From NCBI RefSeq assembly GCF_036924525.1, contig NZ_JAZHRU010000001.1, forward strand, positions 7,097,001 to 7,161,000: a stretch of 64,000 bases of DNA, given 5' to 3'. Shown here in pieces: positions 33,807-41,701 of this stretch. This DNA comes from Bradyrhizobium sp. AZCC 1719. GTDB lineage: Bacteria; Pseudomonadota; Alphaproteobacteria; Rhizobiales; Xanthobacteraceae. Every line of letters begins with the position of its first letter. Position 1 is the stretch's first letter. The notes beneath the pieces were generated by a model. The model did no database searches, was not told where the DNA came from, and worked only from the letters and a program-made list of their open reading frames with translations. The position numbers and the translations under genes are program-made.

Positions 33807-36800
33807 TCAGCCGAGAATAGCCTCGCCGAACAGCACCCGTGCATAGTCGCGGAGAGCCGTCATGCTTCGTGGATTGGGATCTTCGATTCGTGCCGGGTAC
33901 CAGCTTCCCGGCACGGCACGATACTCGCCCCGGAAACGATGATCCTGCGGATCATACAGGTAGCTTCCGCCGAACTCCGGATGTTTGCCGGGAGGTGCCC
34001 ACACGTTGCGATCGTTGGATGCCGTAAGCGGGAAGCGCCCCGAATCGTCCTGATCGACCGTGTGTGCCTGATCGACGAGATCGCGTACCTTGTCGGGATC
34101 CATGCGATTGAGCCGCTCCATCAACTGCTCGGGCGTCACGCCGAACTGGCTGGCGGTCGTCGCAAGTGCAGGCCCGGCACTGCCGCCATCATTGTTGCTG
34201 TAGTCGGACAGCGCCGCAGCGATCTCCGGCCGATAGCCGGCCGCCTCGAGGAATTCGCGGCTCGGCCCCTCGAATCGAGCCTTGTCCTTTGCGTCGCTAT
34301 AGAAATAGAGACCGATTGCGGAGGCGAGCACCAGGCCCGCGCCCACCGGCCCGCCCCACGTCGCCAGCCAGCCGCCGCTCGAGGCGACAGAGCCGGCCGC
34401 CATCAGGAAGCCACCGCCGGCGCTCGTCGTATAGAGGCCGGAGGCAATCCAGTCGCCACGGGCGGCCGCATCGATTGCGAAGGCGCTGTCGATTAATCCG
34501 CCTCCGATCTTGAAGTAGGTCGAGAACTTGACCCAGCCCGGCTCGAGCGCAAGCCCGGTGCGGTTTGCCTTTGCGAGAATGGATGTCGAAAGACGCTCGG
34601 CGCCCGGCATGGCACCCAGACCGAGCCAGCCGCGCTGCGCGCCGACGGCAAGCAGTTCGGCCGTTTCCTTGCCCGTGCCGATTGAGTAGTAGACCGCCTT
34701 GGTCATGTTGAGCAGATGGCCGGGGTCCTTTGCGAACTTGTCCCATGCCAGCGCCGCCTGATAGCCGTTGAAGGCAGCACCAAGACCGTTCATGCCGCCA
34801 AGGAAGGCGGACGCCTTCTTCGGATCGAGCTTGACCTCCTGGCCGGTTCCGAAAATATCGCGGACGGTGTTCGACGCGGTCGCTCCCGCGGAGGGAATGG
34901 CGGCGGTTGTGCCGGCGCCGAGATCGACGACCGCGCTTGATGAGGACGGCTGCGACGTCATCAACGCGTTGCCAAGCTCTTTGACAAAGCCTCTGGTGCT
35001 GCTGACCGATGAGTTCGGCGTGGCTGACGGCGACAACGTCCCCGCCTCCTGTCCAAGCACAATGCGCAACACCTCCTTGCTGCCCTTGTCGCTCAGTCCC
35101 ATCGCGAACTGCACTTCCTTGCTGCCGACGAACTCATTGCGCGTCCCAGTCAGCCGCTCCGTCGTCGGCAGCCCCTGCAGCCGCGGCAACGCATTGTTCA
35201 GCGCCATGCTGGTGCGCACCGCGCTATAACCCAACCCATCGACCGCGTTGTATGCGCGATCGAAGTTCGGCAGCAGATCCGGCCGGTTGGCGACGTATTC
35301 GATGGTGGCGCGATCGAGCTGCTCTGGCGACATCGTGCCCGACCAGTCGGCGCGCAGGCGGCTCACCTCGGCAGTCGCATCGCCGAAGGCCTTCACATCG
35401 TCCTTGATCCTGCCGTGCAGGATCTCGACCCCGACCTGGGTTGCGCTAAGCAGGCTGTCGGCCTCGCCGGTCCGGCCAGTGTCCTTGAGTTGCGTCGCCA
35501 TCTCCAGCGCCAGCGTCGCGCCGGTGCCGTCGCTGACGGATTGCATCACGGCTTCCTGGTAGGCAGGCAGCGGATAGGCCGGGCTGTTCTGTACGTGCGG
35601 CTGGAATTTTTCGCTCGGCAGGTGCCGCACCATGATGTCGGCGACCTGCCGCGTCACCTCCGCACCATCATTGCCGCGCGCGGCGTAGTCCGTTGCGGTG
35701 GCAATATTCTTGTAGACGCCGGCGACGTCCTGATATTCGATCGGTCCGCCTTCGGTGAGGCTGCGCTTCATGTCGGCGGCAATGCCGTCGATCGTCGCCA
35801 GACTTGCCGCGACGATACGCTCCGCCGTCTCCGGTGAGACGTTTTCCGTCTGCTGACGCAGCGCCTCGGCCGCGGCCTTGGCGTCGCCCGTTCGGTAGGC
35901 GTTGCGCACGGCGTCGACACCGGGCTGCACGGTCTTGTTGTACGTCGCCTGGTCGACGATCTCGTTGAACGCGGCGTCGTCGGGACCGTGCTGCTGGATC
36001 AAGGCCGCGCGCGCACCGATTGCCATCTCACGCTGCTCAGGCGGCACCTGCTCGGCCACGCTGTCGAGCTGCCGCTCGATTTCCTCGCGCAAAGCCGTCC
36101 GTTGCGTTTCGAGATTCTGCTCAAGACCGGCCAGTCGTGCCTGCTCAGGGCCGGCGTTGCGCGCCGCATCGACGTCGCGTTGCGCCTGCGCCACCGCGCC
36201 ATACTTGTCGACGACAGTGCCGAGCGTGTCGCGGGTCCAGCCTTGGCGACGCCATTCGTCGGTCACGGTGCGATAGGCGGTTTCAATCGTATCCCCAACC
36301 TTGGGGTCATTGGGGCGGCTTCGCCTGAGCTCGTCGATCTGCGGGAGGACAGCTTCCTCAGGATAAGGCTTACCGGTCCCGATGCGGCGTAGCTGCCCCT
36401 CGACCTCCGTTCGCACGTTGCCCCATGCCGTGCCTGCGGCGTTTCGCGCCTCCTGCAGCTCCGCGTTGGCAAGCCGTCGCTCGCTCGGCGTCGCATTCGG
36501 ATCATGCGCCATAGCCTCGAGCGACGCGAGCGAGCGGTCGGCCGCCTGCGCATCGCTTACCAATCCGTTCAGCTCGGTCTGGGTCGTCCCGGCCTGACGC
36601 CATTCCCTGTCGACCGCCGCCCGCGCATTCTCAACCGTCTCCTGATACTTCGGATCGTCGGGAACCCGACCACGGATTTCATCCAGCGCGGGACCCGTCG
36701 CCACGTCCGGCAGCGCCGTGTTGCGCCCTGCTTCGCGCAGCTCGTTCTCCACGGAACGCTGAATGTCGCCCCAGCGCTTCGATACCTCGCCGCGCGCATC

Positions 36801-37322
36801 CTCCAATTCGATGCTCGCAAGTTTGCGCGCTGACGGCGTGGAGTTGGGATCGCGCGCCAATCGTTCCAGCGACGCCACGTTTTCTTCCGCGCGGTGGGCG
36901 CCGCCGACTTGCTCGCGCGCGCGCACCACGCGCGGATCGGCATTTGGCACGAACGCGACGTCGCCGGGCTTGATGACGTTGGGATCGCGAAGCTGCTTGT
37001 TGGCCTTCAGAACATCGGAAAACGGCGCGCGATACTCCTTTGAAATCCCGTAAAGGGTGTCGCCGGGCTTTACTTCATGCGGGATCTCGTTTCCGCGCAC
37101 AGCTTGCGGATTTCCATCGATGCGGCTGCGCTCGCGCTGTGTCTTCTGCAGGGCGGCATCGAACTCCGGATCGGTTTGCCCGGCAGCGGCGCCGCGGTCG
37201 TTCCGGGCGACGCCCGGCTGTACCTGGTTAGCATTTGCCCGGGACATCCTTCGATCGTCCGCTTGCTCGGGAGTCGTTCGCTGCTTCTCCGAGACGCTCC
37301 GCGCAGGGCTTGCACCAGACAT
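33807..37322 (-). CDS. Large LysM-domain protein, candidate T3SS-associated secreted protein
   Basis: A 1171-residue protein. About 75 polar residues precede one LysM domain (VKPGDTLYGISKEYRAPFSD, VIKPGDVAFVPNA), very similar to the LysM of the Cys-repeat protein. A long Ala/Arg/Glu-rich helical region follows, with a repeated LAxxELxDAR/RxxWGxxR-like block near residues 150-330. Late in the protein there is a glycine-rich hydrophobic stretch (GGWLATWGGPVGAGLVLASA). There is no signal peptide. The ATG at 37320-37322 is preceded by GGAG 10 bases upstream; an upstream TTG start (37346) is less likely. A tts-like box lies about 160 bases upstream. It could be an effector, translocon-like or surface-bound protein; no enzymatic motif was found. 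Confidence 0.75.
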   Translation of the reverse strand: MSGASPARSVSEKQRTTPEQADDRRMSRANANQVQPGVARNDRGAAAGQTDPEFDAALQKTQRERSRIDGNPQAVRGNEIPHEVKPGDTLYGISKEYRAPFSDVLKANKQLRDPNVIKPGDVAFVPNADPRVVRAREQVGGAHRAEENVASLERLARDPNSTPSARKLASIELEDARGEVSKRWGDIQRSVENELREAGRNTALPDVATGPALDEIRGRVPDDPKYQETVENARAAVDREWRQAGTTQTELNGLVSDAQAADRSLASLEAMAHDPNATPSERRLANAELQEARNAAGTAWGNVRTEVEGQLRRIGTGKPYPEEAVLPQIDELRRSRPNDPKVGDTIETAYRTVTDEWRRQGWTRDTLGTVVDKYGAVAQAQRDVDAARNAGPEQARLAGLEQNLETQRTALREEIERQLDSVAEQVPPEQREMAIGARAALIQQHGPDDAAFNEIVDQATYNKTVQPGVDAVRNAYRTGDAKAAAEALRQQTENVSPETAERIVAASLATIDGIAADMKRSLTEGGPIEYQDVAGVYKNIATATDYAARGNDGAEVTRQVADIMVRHLPSEKFQPHVQNSPAYPLPAYQEAVMQSVSDGTGATLALEMATQLKDTGRTGEADSLLSATQVGVEILHGRIKDDVKAFGDATAEVSRLRADWSGTMSPEQLDRATIEYVANRPDLLPNFDRAYNAVDGLGYSAVRTSMALNNALPRLQGLPTTERLTGTRNEFVGSKEVQFAMGLSDKGSKEVLRIVLGQEAGTLSPSATPNSSVSSTRGFVKELGNALMTSQPSSSSAVVDLGAGTTAAIPSAGATASNTVRDIFGTGQEVKLDPKKASAFLGGMNGLGAAFNGYQAALAWDKFAKDPGHLLNMTKAVYYSIGTGKETAELLAVGAQRGWLGLGAMPGAERLSTSILAKANRTGLALEPGWVKFSTYFKIGGGLIDSAFAIDAAARGDWIASGLYTTSAGGGFLMAAGSVASSGGWLATWGGPVGAGLVLASAIGLYFYSDAKDKARFEGPSREFLEAAGYRPEIAAALSDYSNNDGGSAGPALATTASQFGVTPEQLMERLNRMDPDKVRDLVDQAHTVDQDDSGRFPLTASNDRNVWAPPGKHPEFGGSYLYDPQDHRFRGEYRAVPGSWYPARIEDPNPRSMTALRDYARVLFGEAILG

Positions 37323-37479
37323 CGATTTAACTCCGGTCCTCAACAAGATTAGGCATCAGAAATGGCAGCATCTGCCGCACGCGCGTCCTCGATCCGGGCG
37401 ACGCCTTACGTCTTCAATTCGGTGGTTCGCGCCGCACGAGATGGACATACGGCCGACGCCGATCGGTCAGCAGATTTTC

Positions 37480-37509
37480 TGGCCGACGAAGCTGATGACA
37501 AGCTGACGT
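37480..37509 (-). promoter_or_regulatory. tts-box-like element upstream of the large LysM gene
   Basis: Minus-strand reading ACGTCAGCTTGTCATCAGCT starts the element; it matches 18 of 30 positions of the tts box consensus from memory, including the complete GTCAGCTTGTC half and the AGCT. It lies about 160 bases upstream of the ATG of the 1171-residue LysM protein. Confidence 0.55.
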
Positions 37510-37530
37510 GGGAAGATGCTGCCGGCAGCG

Positions 37531-38094
37531 TCAGCGCGGCGCCGAGACCGAGCGCGCCACCAGTTCAAATTCCGCCCGGCGCGCGCTGAAATTCTGCTTC
37601 TCGCCGACGCAGACCGTGGTGGTTCGCCCCTTCGGCGTCTCGATCAGCATGAAGAGGGTTCGAACGTCCTGCGCCCGCGCGGGCAGGCCCGGCCGCGACT
37701 TGAAATCGCCGATCATTGCAACGCCGCCAATTCCGTTGACGTTGAAATGCTCGGTCGCGGACACATCGTAGTTGATGGCAACGGTTGCCCGCGCCAGATC
37801 GAGCCAGCGTTGCCCTTCGACGATGTCGTTGATGTCGCTTTGCTTCAGCTCGGCGTTCTGCGGCAGCGGCGTAAACGCAACCTGACAACCCGTATCGCCG
37901 TCGGATGGCTTCTTGACCTCGAACCGCACCACAAAGGTCGGCGTCGGACCCATCGAGCGGGCGATGTAACCCTCGGGAGGATCGATCGCCAGTCCGGTGC
38001 TTGCATCGCGCAACGGCTCCGGCGTCGCGGGCGTAATCAGCGCCAGCGCAAGGCACACATCAAGACACATACGCACCGAGCGTTTCAGCACCAT
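37531..38094 (-). CDS. Secreted protein of unknown function
   Basis: A 187-residue protein with an N-terminal hydrophobic signal (CLDVCLALALITPATPEP) and a mixed alpha/beta mature part. Three or so Cys are present (TGCQVAF, TTTVCVGEK). I do not recognise the family. The ATG at 38092-38094 has GGGAG upstream. It lies between the NopE-like gene and the large LysM gene on the same strand, so it may be transcribed with either. A strong hairpin (38132-38163) just upstream probably ends the NopE-like transcript, which argues for its own promoter. Confidence 0.6.
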   Translation of the reverse strand: MVLKRSVRMCLDVCLALALITPATPEPLRDASTGLAIDPPEGYIARSMGPTPTFVVRFEVKKPSDGDTGCQVAFTPLPQNAELKQSDINDIVEGQRWLDLARATVAINYDVSATEHFNVNGIGGVAMIGDFKSRPGLPARAQDVRTLFMLIETPKGRTTTVCVGEKQNFSARRAEFELVARSVSAPR

Positions 38095-38131
38095 CACGCT
38101 CCCTTGCAGGCCGGCATTCAGAGAAACGGCG

Positions 38132-38163
38132 TTGGCCCTGACGGAACCGACCGTCAGGGCCAA
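38132..38163. terminator. Strong hairpin downstream of the NopE-like gene
   Basis: Perfect 13-bp inverted repeat TTGGCCCTGACGG - 6-base loop - CCGTCAGGGCCAA, 25 bases beyond the stop of the NopE-like gene. It is GC-rich and long enough for a rho-independent-type terminator, but a clear T-run is missing, so mRNA stabilisation or protein binding are alternatives. Confidence 0.6.
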
Positions 38164-38188
38164 ACACCTCACGTTAGTCAGGCGAAAA

Positions 38189-39472
38189 TCAGGCCGCCTG
38201 TGAAAGGTCCTGTTGTCCACCGTCCGCTCCGCCGAGCAGGCGTCCGAGCAGTGACACGACCGTCGTCAGGGCATCCTTTTCGTTCTGCGGGAGGTTGAGA
38301 CGATCGACCAGCGACGAGAGCGTGCTCAGGATCTGATCGAACGGACCGCCGCGGGCTCCGTCCTGCTGGTGGGCCGGAGCAACGTCACCGCCCTCACCGG
38401 CCCGCGGAGCCGCAACGGGCTGAGGCTGCTGGCCACCGCCAACGCTGCCGGCGCCGTTCATCACGCGACCGAGCAGCGACACCACCGTCTTGAGCGCGTC
38501 CTTCTCCTGCGGCGACAGGTTCAGCCCGTCGATCACACCGTTGAGATTCTGCAGGATCTGATCGTCGGTACCGCCAGTACCCTGGGTCGGCCCAGTTCCT
38601 GCATAACCGTCAATATCCTTGATATTGTTTCCGGTGATTTCCTGGCCGTTCGGCAGCACGAGATCATCGATCTCGCCGTTCTTCGCCTTCATGACAGTGC
38701 CGTCTTCATACTGCTGATCGAGCGCCTGCCCTTGTCCGGACTTCAGCTCGGTCTTCAGATTGCCTTGGAAGCCGGTCATTTCGGCAGCCTGATCGCCGCG
38801 CGTAATGGCGACCTTTTCGATGTAGGTCTTGCCTTCGCCATTGGTCGGATCGATCGTGATCTTGGTGCCGTCGGGCAGTTCGAAGGTCGCGGCCTTGCGA
38901 TGGAAGTCGGTCTTGTCACCGTCGCCGGTCTCGATATGAGGGTCTCCCCAGACCTTGAACTTCTTGCCGGTCTGCTTGTCGGTGACTTCCAACTGGCCCT
39001 TGTGTTCAGTGCTGGCGGTGATGCAGTAGCGGCCGGTGTCGACCGTGTTGCCGTTGACCTTGAACGGTTCGCCCGACCCGCCACAGGACGAGCCGCCGGA
39101 GCTCGGAGGCGTGGTCGGCTCAGTCGGTTCGGCCCCGCCGCTGCCATTGCAGCCGCAATCGCCACCCGGCCGACGCCCGCCGCCGCCCAGGACATCGTCA
39201 CTGGCAAGCTGGCGCACGAGGCCGGAGAAGGACTGAAGCGCCGAACCCTGCGCATTCGGATCCTGGCCGGCCGAAACGAAGTTCAGTGCTCCCGTGATCA
39301 ACCTGACGCGTTCGCCGTCGCTCCATTGATCGCCGGACTGGCCAGCGCTTTTCAGAATATTTGCGAAGATCGACGCCACGTCCTGCTGCTCGTTCTGCTG
39401 TACGCCCCCGCCCGCAAGTTGCCCGAGGCGATCGGCATTGCCCGTCATACGCTGTGCGACATCTGAAATCAT
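38189..39472 (-). CDS. DUF1521 (MIIA) domain protein, NopE-like candidate T3SS effector
   Basis: A 427-residue protein. Its centre carries KFKVWGDPHIETGDGDKTDF, with GDPH at residues 176-179. This is the signature of the DUF1521 / metal-ion-inducible autocleavage domain of NopE1 from Bradyrhizobium japonicum, which cuts itself between Asp and Pro of this motif in response to calcium. The N-terminus is polar with no signal peptide, as expected for a T3 substrate. The C-terminus contains two similar helical blocks (DQILQNLNGVIDGLNLSPQE at 304-323 and DQILSTLSSLVDRLNLPQNE at 379-398, each followed by KDAL-TVVSLLGR). NopE1 has two such domains and this protein one. A tts-like box with a near-perfect core lies upstream. 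Confidence 0.88.
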   Translation of the reverse strand: MISDVAQRMTGNADRLGQLAGGGVQQNEQQDVASIFANILKSAGQSGDQWSDGERVRLITGALNFVSAGQDPNAQGSALQSFSGLVRQLASDDVLGGGGRRPGGDCGCNGSGGAEPTEPTTPPSSGGSSCGGSGEPFKVNGNTVDTGRYCITASTEHKGQLEVTDKQTGKKFKVWGDPHIETGDGDKTDFHRKAATFELPDGTKITIDPTNGEGKTYIEKVAITRGDQAAEMTGFQGNLKTELKSGQGQALDQQYEDGTVMKAKNGEIDDLVLPNGQEITGNNIKDIDGYAGTGPTQGTGGTDDQILQNLNGVIDGLNLSPQEKDALKTVVSLLGRVMNGAGSVGGGQQPQPVAAPRAGEGGDVAPAHQQDGARGGPFDQILSTLSSLVDRLNLPQNEKDALTTVVSLLGRLLGGADGGQQDLSQAA

Positions 39473-39836
39473 GCTGCTTGCTCCTTCGCATCTCGTGATT
39501 GGTCAGTCGCAGAAACGACCGAACTTAGGTTCCTGCCCGGCCTGCCACGGCGCTCGTTCCGGGCCGGCTTGGGGTCAATTGATGGATGAACCTTGAAAGC
39601 ATGGGCACCGCTAGCGTACCGCACGCCGGCTCATGGTCGCACCATAGGCATGCAAGCTTTCGAGAACCTGACGGGGATGCGGATTTTGCGGCGCGGCCAG
39701 CCGTCAAAAGAATCGTCGTGAAATCTCGCGCCGACGAGACTTGCGTCACAACCGATGGATCACCTTGAAAGGATGATTGCGATCCGCGAACGCCAATGTC
39801 CTTCAGTGGCGCCGCCGCTGCAACGGACTTATGCGA
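39473..39836. other. 364-base promoter region of the NopE-like gene
   Basis: No gene is supported here. The region holds the tts-box-like element at 39645-39674, which points toward the NopE-like gene about 170 bases away. The remaining part up to the candidate immunity gene (ending at 39837) contains only short unsupported frames. Confidence 0.6.
39645..39674 (-). promoter_or_regulatory. tts-box-like element upstream of the NopE-like gene
   Basis: Minus-strand reading begins CCGTCAGGTTCTCGAAAGCT and matches 21 of 30 positions of the tts box consensus from memory, with the second half TCGAAAGCT complete. It lies 172 bases upstream of the ATG, in the expected direction. TtsI dependence is inferred. 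Confidence 0.72.
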
Positions 39837-40208
39837 TCATTGCTGGCGTGCGCGTGTGGCCGCCGCGTCCAGGCGCGCCGACAGGTCGGCGTCGTAGACG
39901 AAGTTCGCGAAGAATTCACCGTCCGGCGTCACCCGAAACGTCGCCTTGTTCCATGGCTCGTGCGCGCTCGAGGTCATGATCGTCTGCAGCTTCTTGATGG
40001 CTTTGGCGACCGCATAGTCGAGACGATCGACATCCAGATCGGCAACGCCTCGCTCCGCGGGGTCGCGCGTATAGTCTCCGGTAAATCCGGTCGACGTCTT
40101 CCAGATCTCGGTCTCAAGCCGGATTTCCTGCCACGGTTCGTCGACCGCGGCCACGAGCGCGTTCGCCACAAAATCGTAGATTTCCTCGACGGTATTCAAT
40201 TCAGCCAT
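39837..40208 (-). CDS. Candidate immunity protein (YezG/DUF600-like)
   Basis: A 123-residue acidic protein with an N-terminal helix (VEEIYDFVANALVAAVDEPW) and beta-rich middle (EIRLETEIWKTSTGFTGDY), ending with a second long helix region (TFRVTPDGEFFANFVYDADL). The arrangement, and the closing FRVTPDGEFFANFVYD, recall the DUF600/YezG-type immunity proteins of polymorphic toxin systems. Its ATG overlaps the stop of the upstream candidate toxin by 8 bases, as for toxin-immunity pairs. Family assignment is from memory and tentative. Confidence 0.55.
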   Translation of the reverse strand: MAELNTVEEIYDFVANALVAAVDEPWQEIRLETEIWKTSTGFTGDYTRDPAERGVADLDVDRLDYAVAKAIKKLQTIMTSSAHEPWNKATFRVTPDGEFFANFVYDADLSARLDAAATRARQQ

Positions 40209-40890
40209 GGCATCTGCTCCCGTCGGCGTCGTGCTCGAGCGCGACGGTTCCGTCAGGGCGAGCGATCAGATGTCCGCCGGATGGATAGGCCATCGATCCC
40301 GGCGGAAGCTGATTGTTTTCCCGCCAGTCATCGAAGTTGTCGTACGCGCGCCCGATATTATCGACGAAGCGCTCGCGCCCATCGGCGCCGGTGACGCGAA
40401 AGAGCGGTAGCCGGACCGGGCCGGTGTCCGCGCTCGAATAGGTGACCGGCAGAACCGTCACCCGCGCGGCGTCGCCGCCCGCCACTGCGCGAATCTGGTC
40501 GGTGACGACGCGAACCGCCGCAGCGTGTTCGCCGCTGCCATAGAGCGAGAGTTCGCCGCGCGAGACGGCCGCCTGAACTTGCGCAAAGCTTGTGCCGGGC
40601 GGCAGCGCCGGCGGCATGCCCATCGCAAAGCCGACGGTATTGTCCAGATCGGTTCCGCGCAGATGCTGCGGCGTGTCGCCACGCGCGAAAAGAAAGCGTT
40701 GGGCGGGCGCCTGTGCCTGCGGCTCGACAATCGCACGATTGGTCCAGGGATCGTCCGCTTGCCGTAGCGCATCGGCGGTGATCGCCGGATTCATGCGAAT
40801 GGTCGCGAGCGCATCTATGCGCGCCGCAAGCGGCGCCTTGTCGGCGCCCTCGCGTCGCTCGGCTGCGACGGCGCTGGCTCGTGGCGACAT
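40201..40890 (-). CDS. Candidate toxin/effector with polymorphic-toxin-like C-terminus
   Basis: A 229-residue protein. The N-terminal 60 residues are polar. The rest contains blocks that I associate with toxin domains of large secreted proteins: RFLFARGDTPQHLRGTDLDN, RLPLFRVTGADGRERFVDNI and RAYDNFDDWRENNQLPPGSM. No catalytic motif is assigned. The ATG at 40888-40890 has GGAGG 6 bases upstream; an earlier ATG at 40926 lacks a site. It has a tts-like box about 100 bases upstream and is coupled to the small acidic gene behind it. The most economical reading is a T3-secreted or self-toxic effector with its immunity or chaperone protein. Confidence 0.5.
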   Translation of the reverse strand: MSPRASAVAAERREGADKAPLAARIDALATIRMNPAITADALRQADDPWTNRAIVEPQAQAPAQRFLFARGDTPQHLRGTDLDNTVGFAMGMPPALPPGTSFAQVQAAVSRGELSLYGSGEHAAAVRVVTDQIRAVAGGDAARVTVLPVTYSSADTGPVRLPLFRVTGADGRERFVDNIGRAYDNFDDWRENNQLPPGSMAYPSGGHLIARPDGTVALEHDADGSRCHG

Positions 40891-40989
40891 ATTGCCTCCG
40901 TTGACATGCGGAGCGTCGATCAACATTCGCCACGGCCGGCGTCGACGGCATCATGCATGCACCGACGAGCGTGGCAGTCGCAGGCAAGC

Positions 40990-41019
40990 TAGCGTTCAAA
41001 GCTGATGCGAAGCTGACGC
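40990..41019 (-). promoter_or_regulatory. tts-box-like element upstream of the candidate toxin gene
   Basis: Minus-strand reading starts GCGTCAGCTTCGCATCAGCT and ends in CTA; 17 of 30 positions match the tts box consensus from memory, including the complete GTCAGCTT and AGCT cores. It lies 100 bases upstream of the chosen ATG. Confidence 0.5.
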
Positions 41020-41035
41020 TACAGGGCCGGACGTG

Positions 41036-41683
41036 CTATCGAACGTTCGCGGTTCCCAGCGTCTTCGAGAGCGCGAGGTTGTTGCGCGCCGCGCGATCGT
41101 CAGGCGAAACTGCAAGAGCGCGGTCATAGTGTCGCTGCGCCTCCTGATGCCGACCGACCGCGTCCAACGCTATTCCGGCGCCATTGAGCGCTTTGACGTT
41201 TTGCGGATGCCGTTCGAGGATGGCGCCGAACGCTGCGAGGGCTTCTGCATGCTGCTGTCGCCCGAGCATGATCTGCGCAAGACCGACCTCACCATCGACA
41301 TTGCCGGGCGCTACCGCAAGCGCCTCGCGAAACGCGGCCTCTGCCCCGTCGAAGTCGCCATTGCGCATGAGCGCGCGGCCGAGATCGATCTTGGGCTGTG
41401 GTGTGGACGGCTGACGTTCCGCGATCCGCCGATAGATATTTGCTGCGTTTAGCGCGTTTCCGCTGCTCTCGGCGGCCTGGGCCAGCCGCGTCAGCGCCGC
41501 GGTGTCGAGATTGGCGCTGCTCGCGGGAGGCTCGGATGATCCCGCGACGGTGCCGAGTTGTGCTCCGGCTCCGGCGCAGGCGCTGAGGCCAAAGGCAAGC
41601 AACGGGAGCGCGAGCGAGCGCAACCACTTCGATCCCGCGCACGATCCCGACGGCTGCGCACCCTGACTCAACACGCACCTCAC
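41036..41683 (-). CDS. TPR lipoprotein downstream of sctV
   Basis: A 215-residue lipoprotein. The signal peptide ends with a lipobox (LPLLAFGLSAC), and the mature part holds about four tetratricopeptide repeats (AAESSGNALNAANIYRRIAE, DLGRALMRNGDFDGAEAAFR, AEALAAFGAILERHPQNVKA). It would sit at the outer or inner membrane facing the periplasm. It starts 18 bases after sctV with a GTG start, so it belongs to the sctD-V operon. A pilotin-like or secretin-assembly role is plausible given the unusual secretin in this cluster; this is inference. Confidence 0.8.
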   Translation of the reverse strand: MRCVLSQGAQPSGSCAGSKWLRSLALPLLAFGLSACAGAGAQLGTVAGSSEPPASSANLDTAALTRLAQAAESSGNALNAANIYRRIAERQPSTPQPKIDLGRALMRNGDFDGAEAAFREALAVAPGNVDGEVGLAQIMLGRQQHAEALAAFGAILERHPQNVKALNGAGIALDAVGRHQEAQRHYDRALAVSPDDRAARNNLALSKTLGTANVR

Positions 41684-41701
41684 GACTATCCAGCCATGCG
41701 G

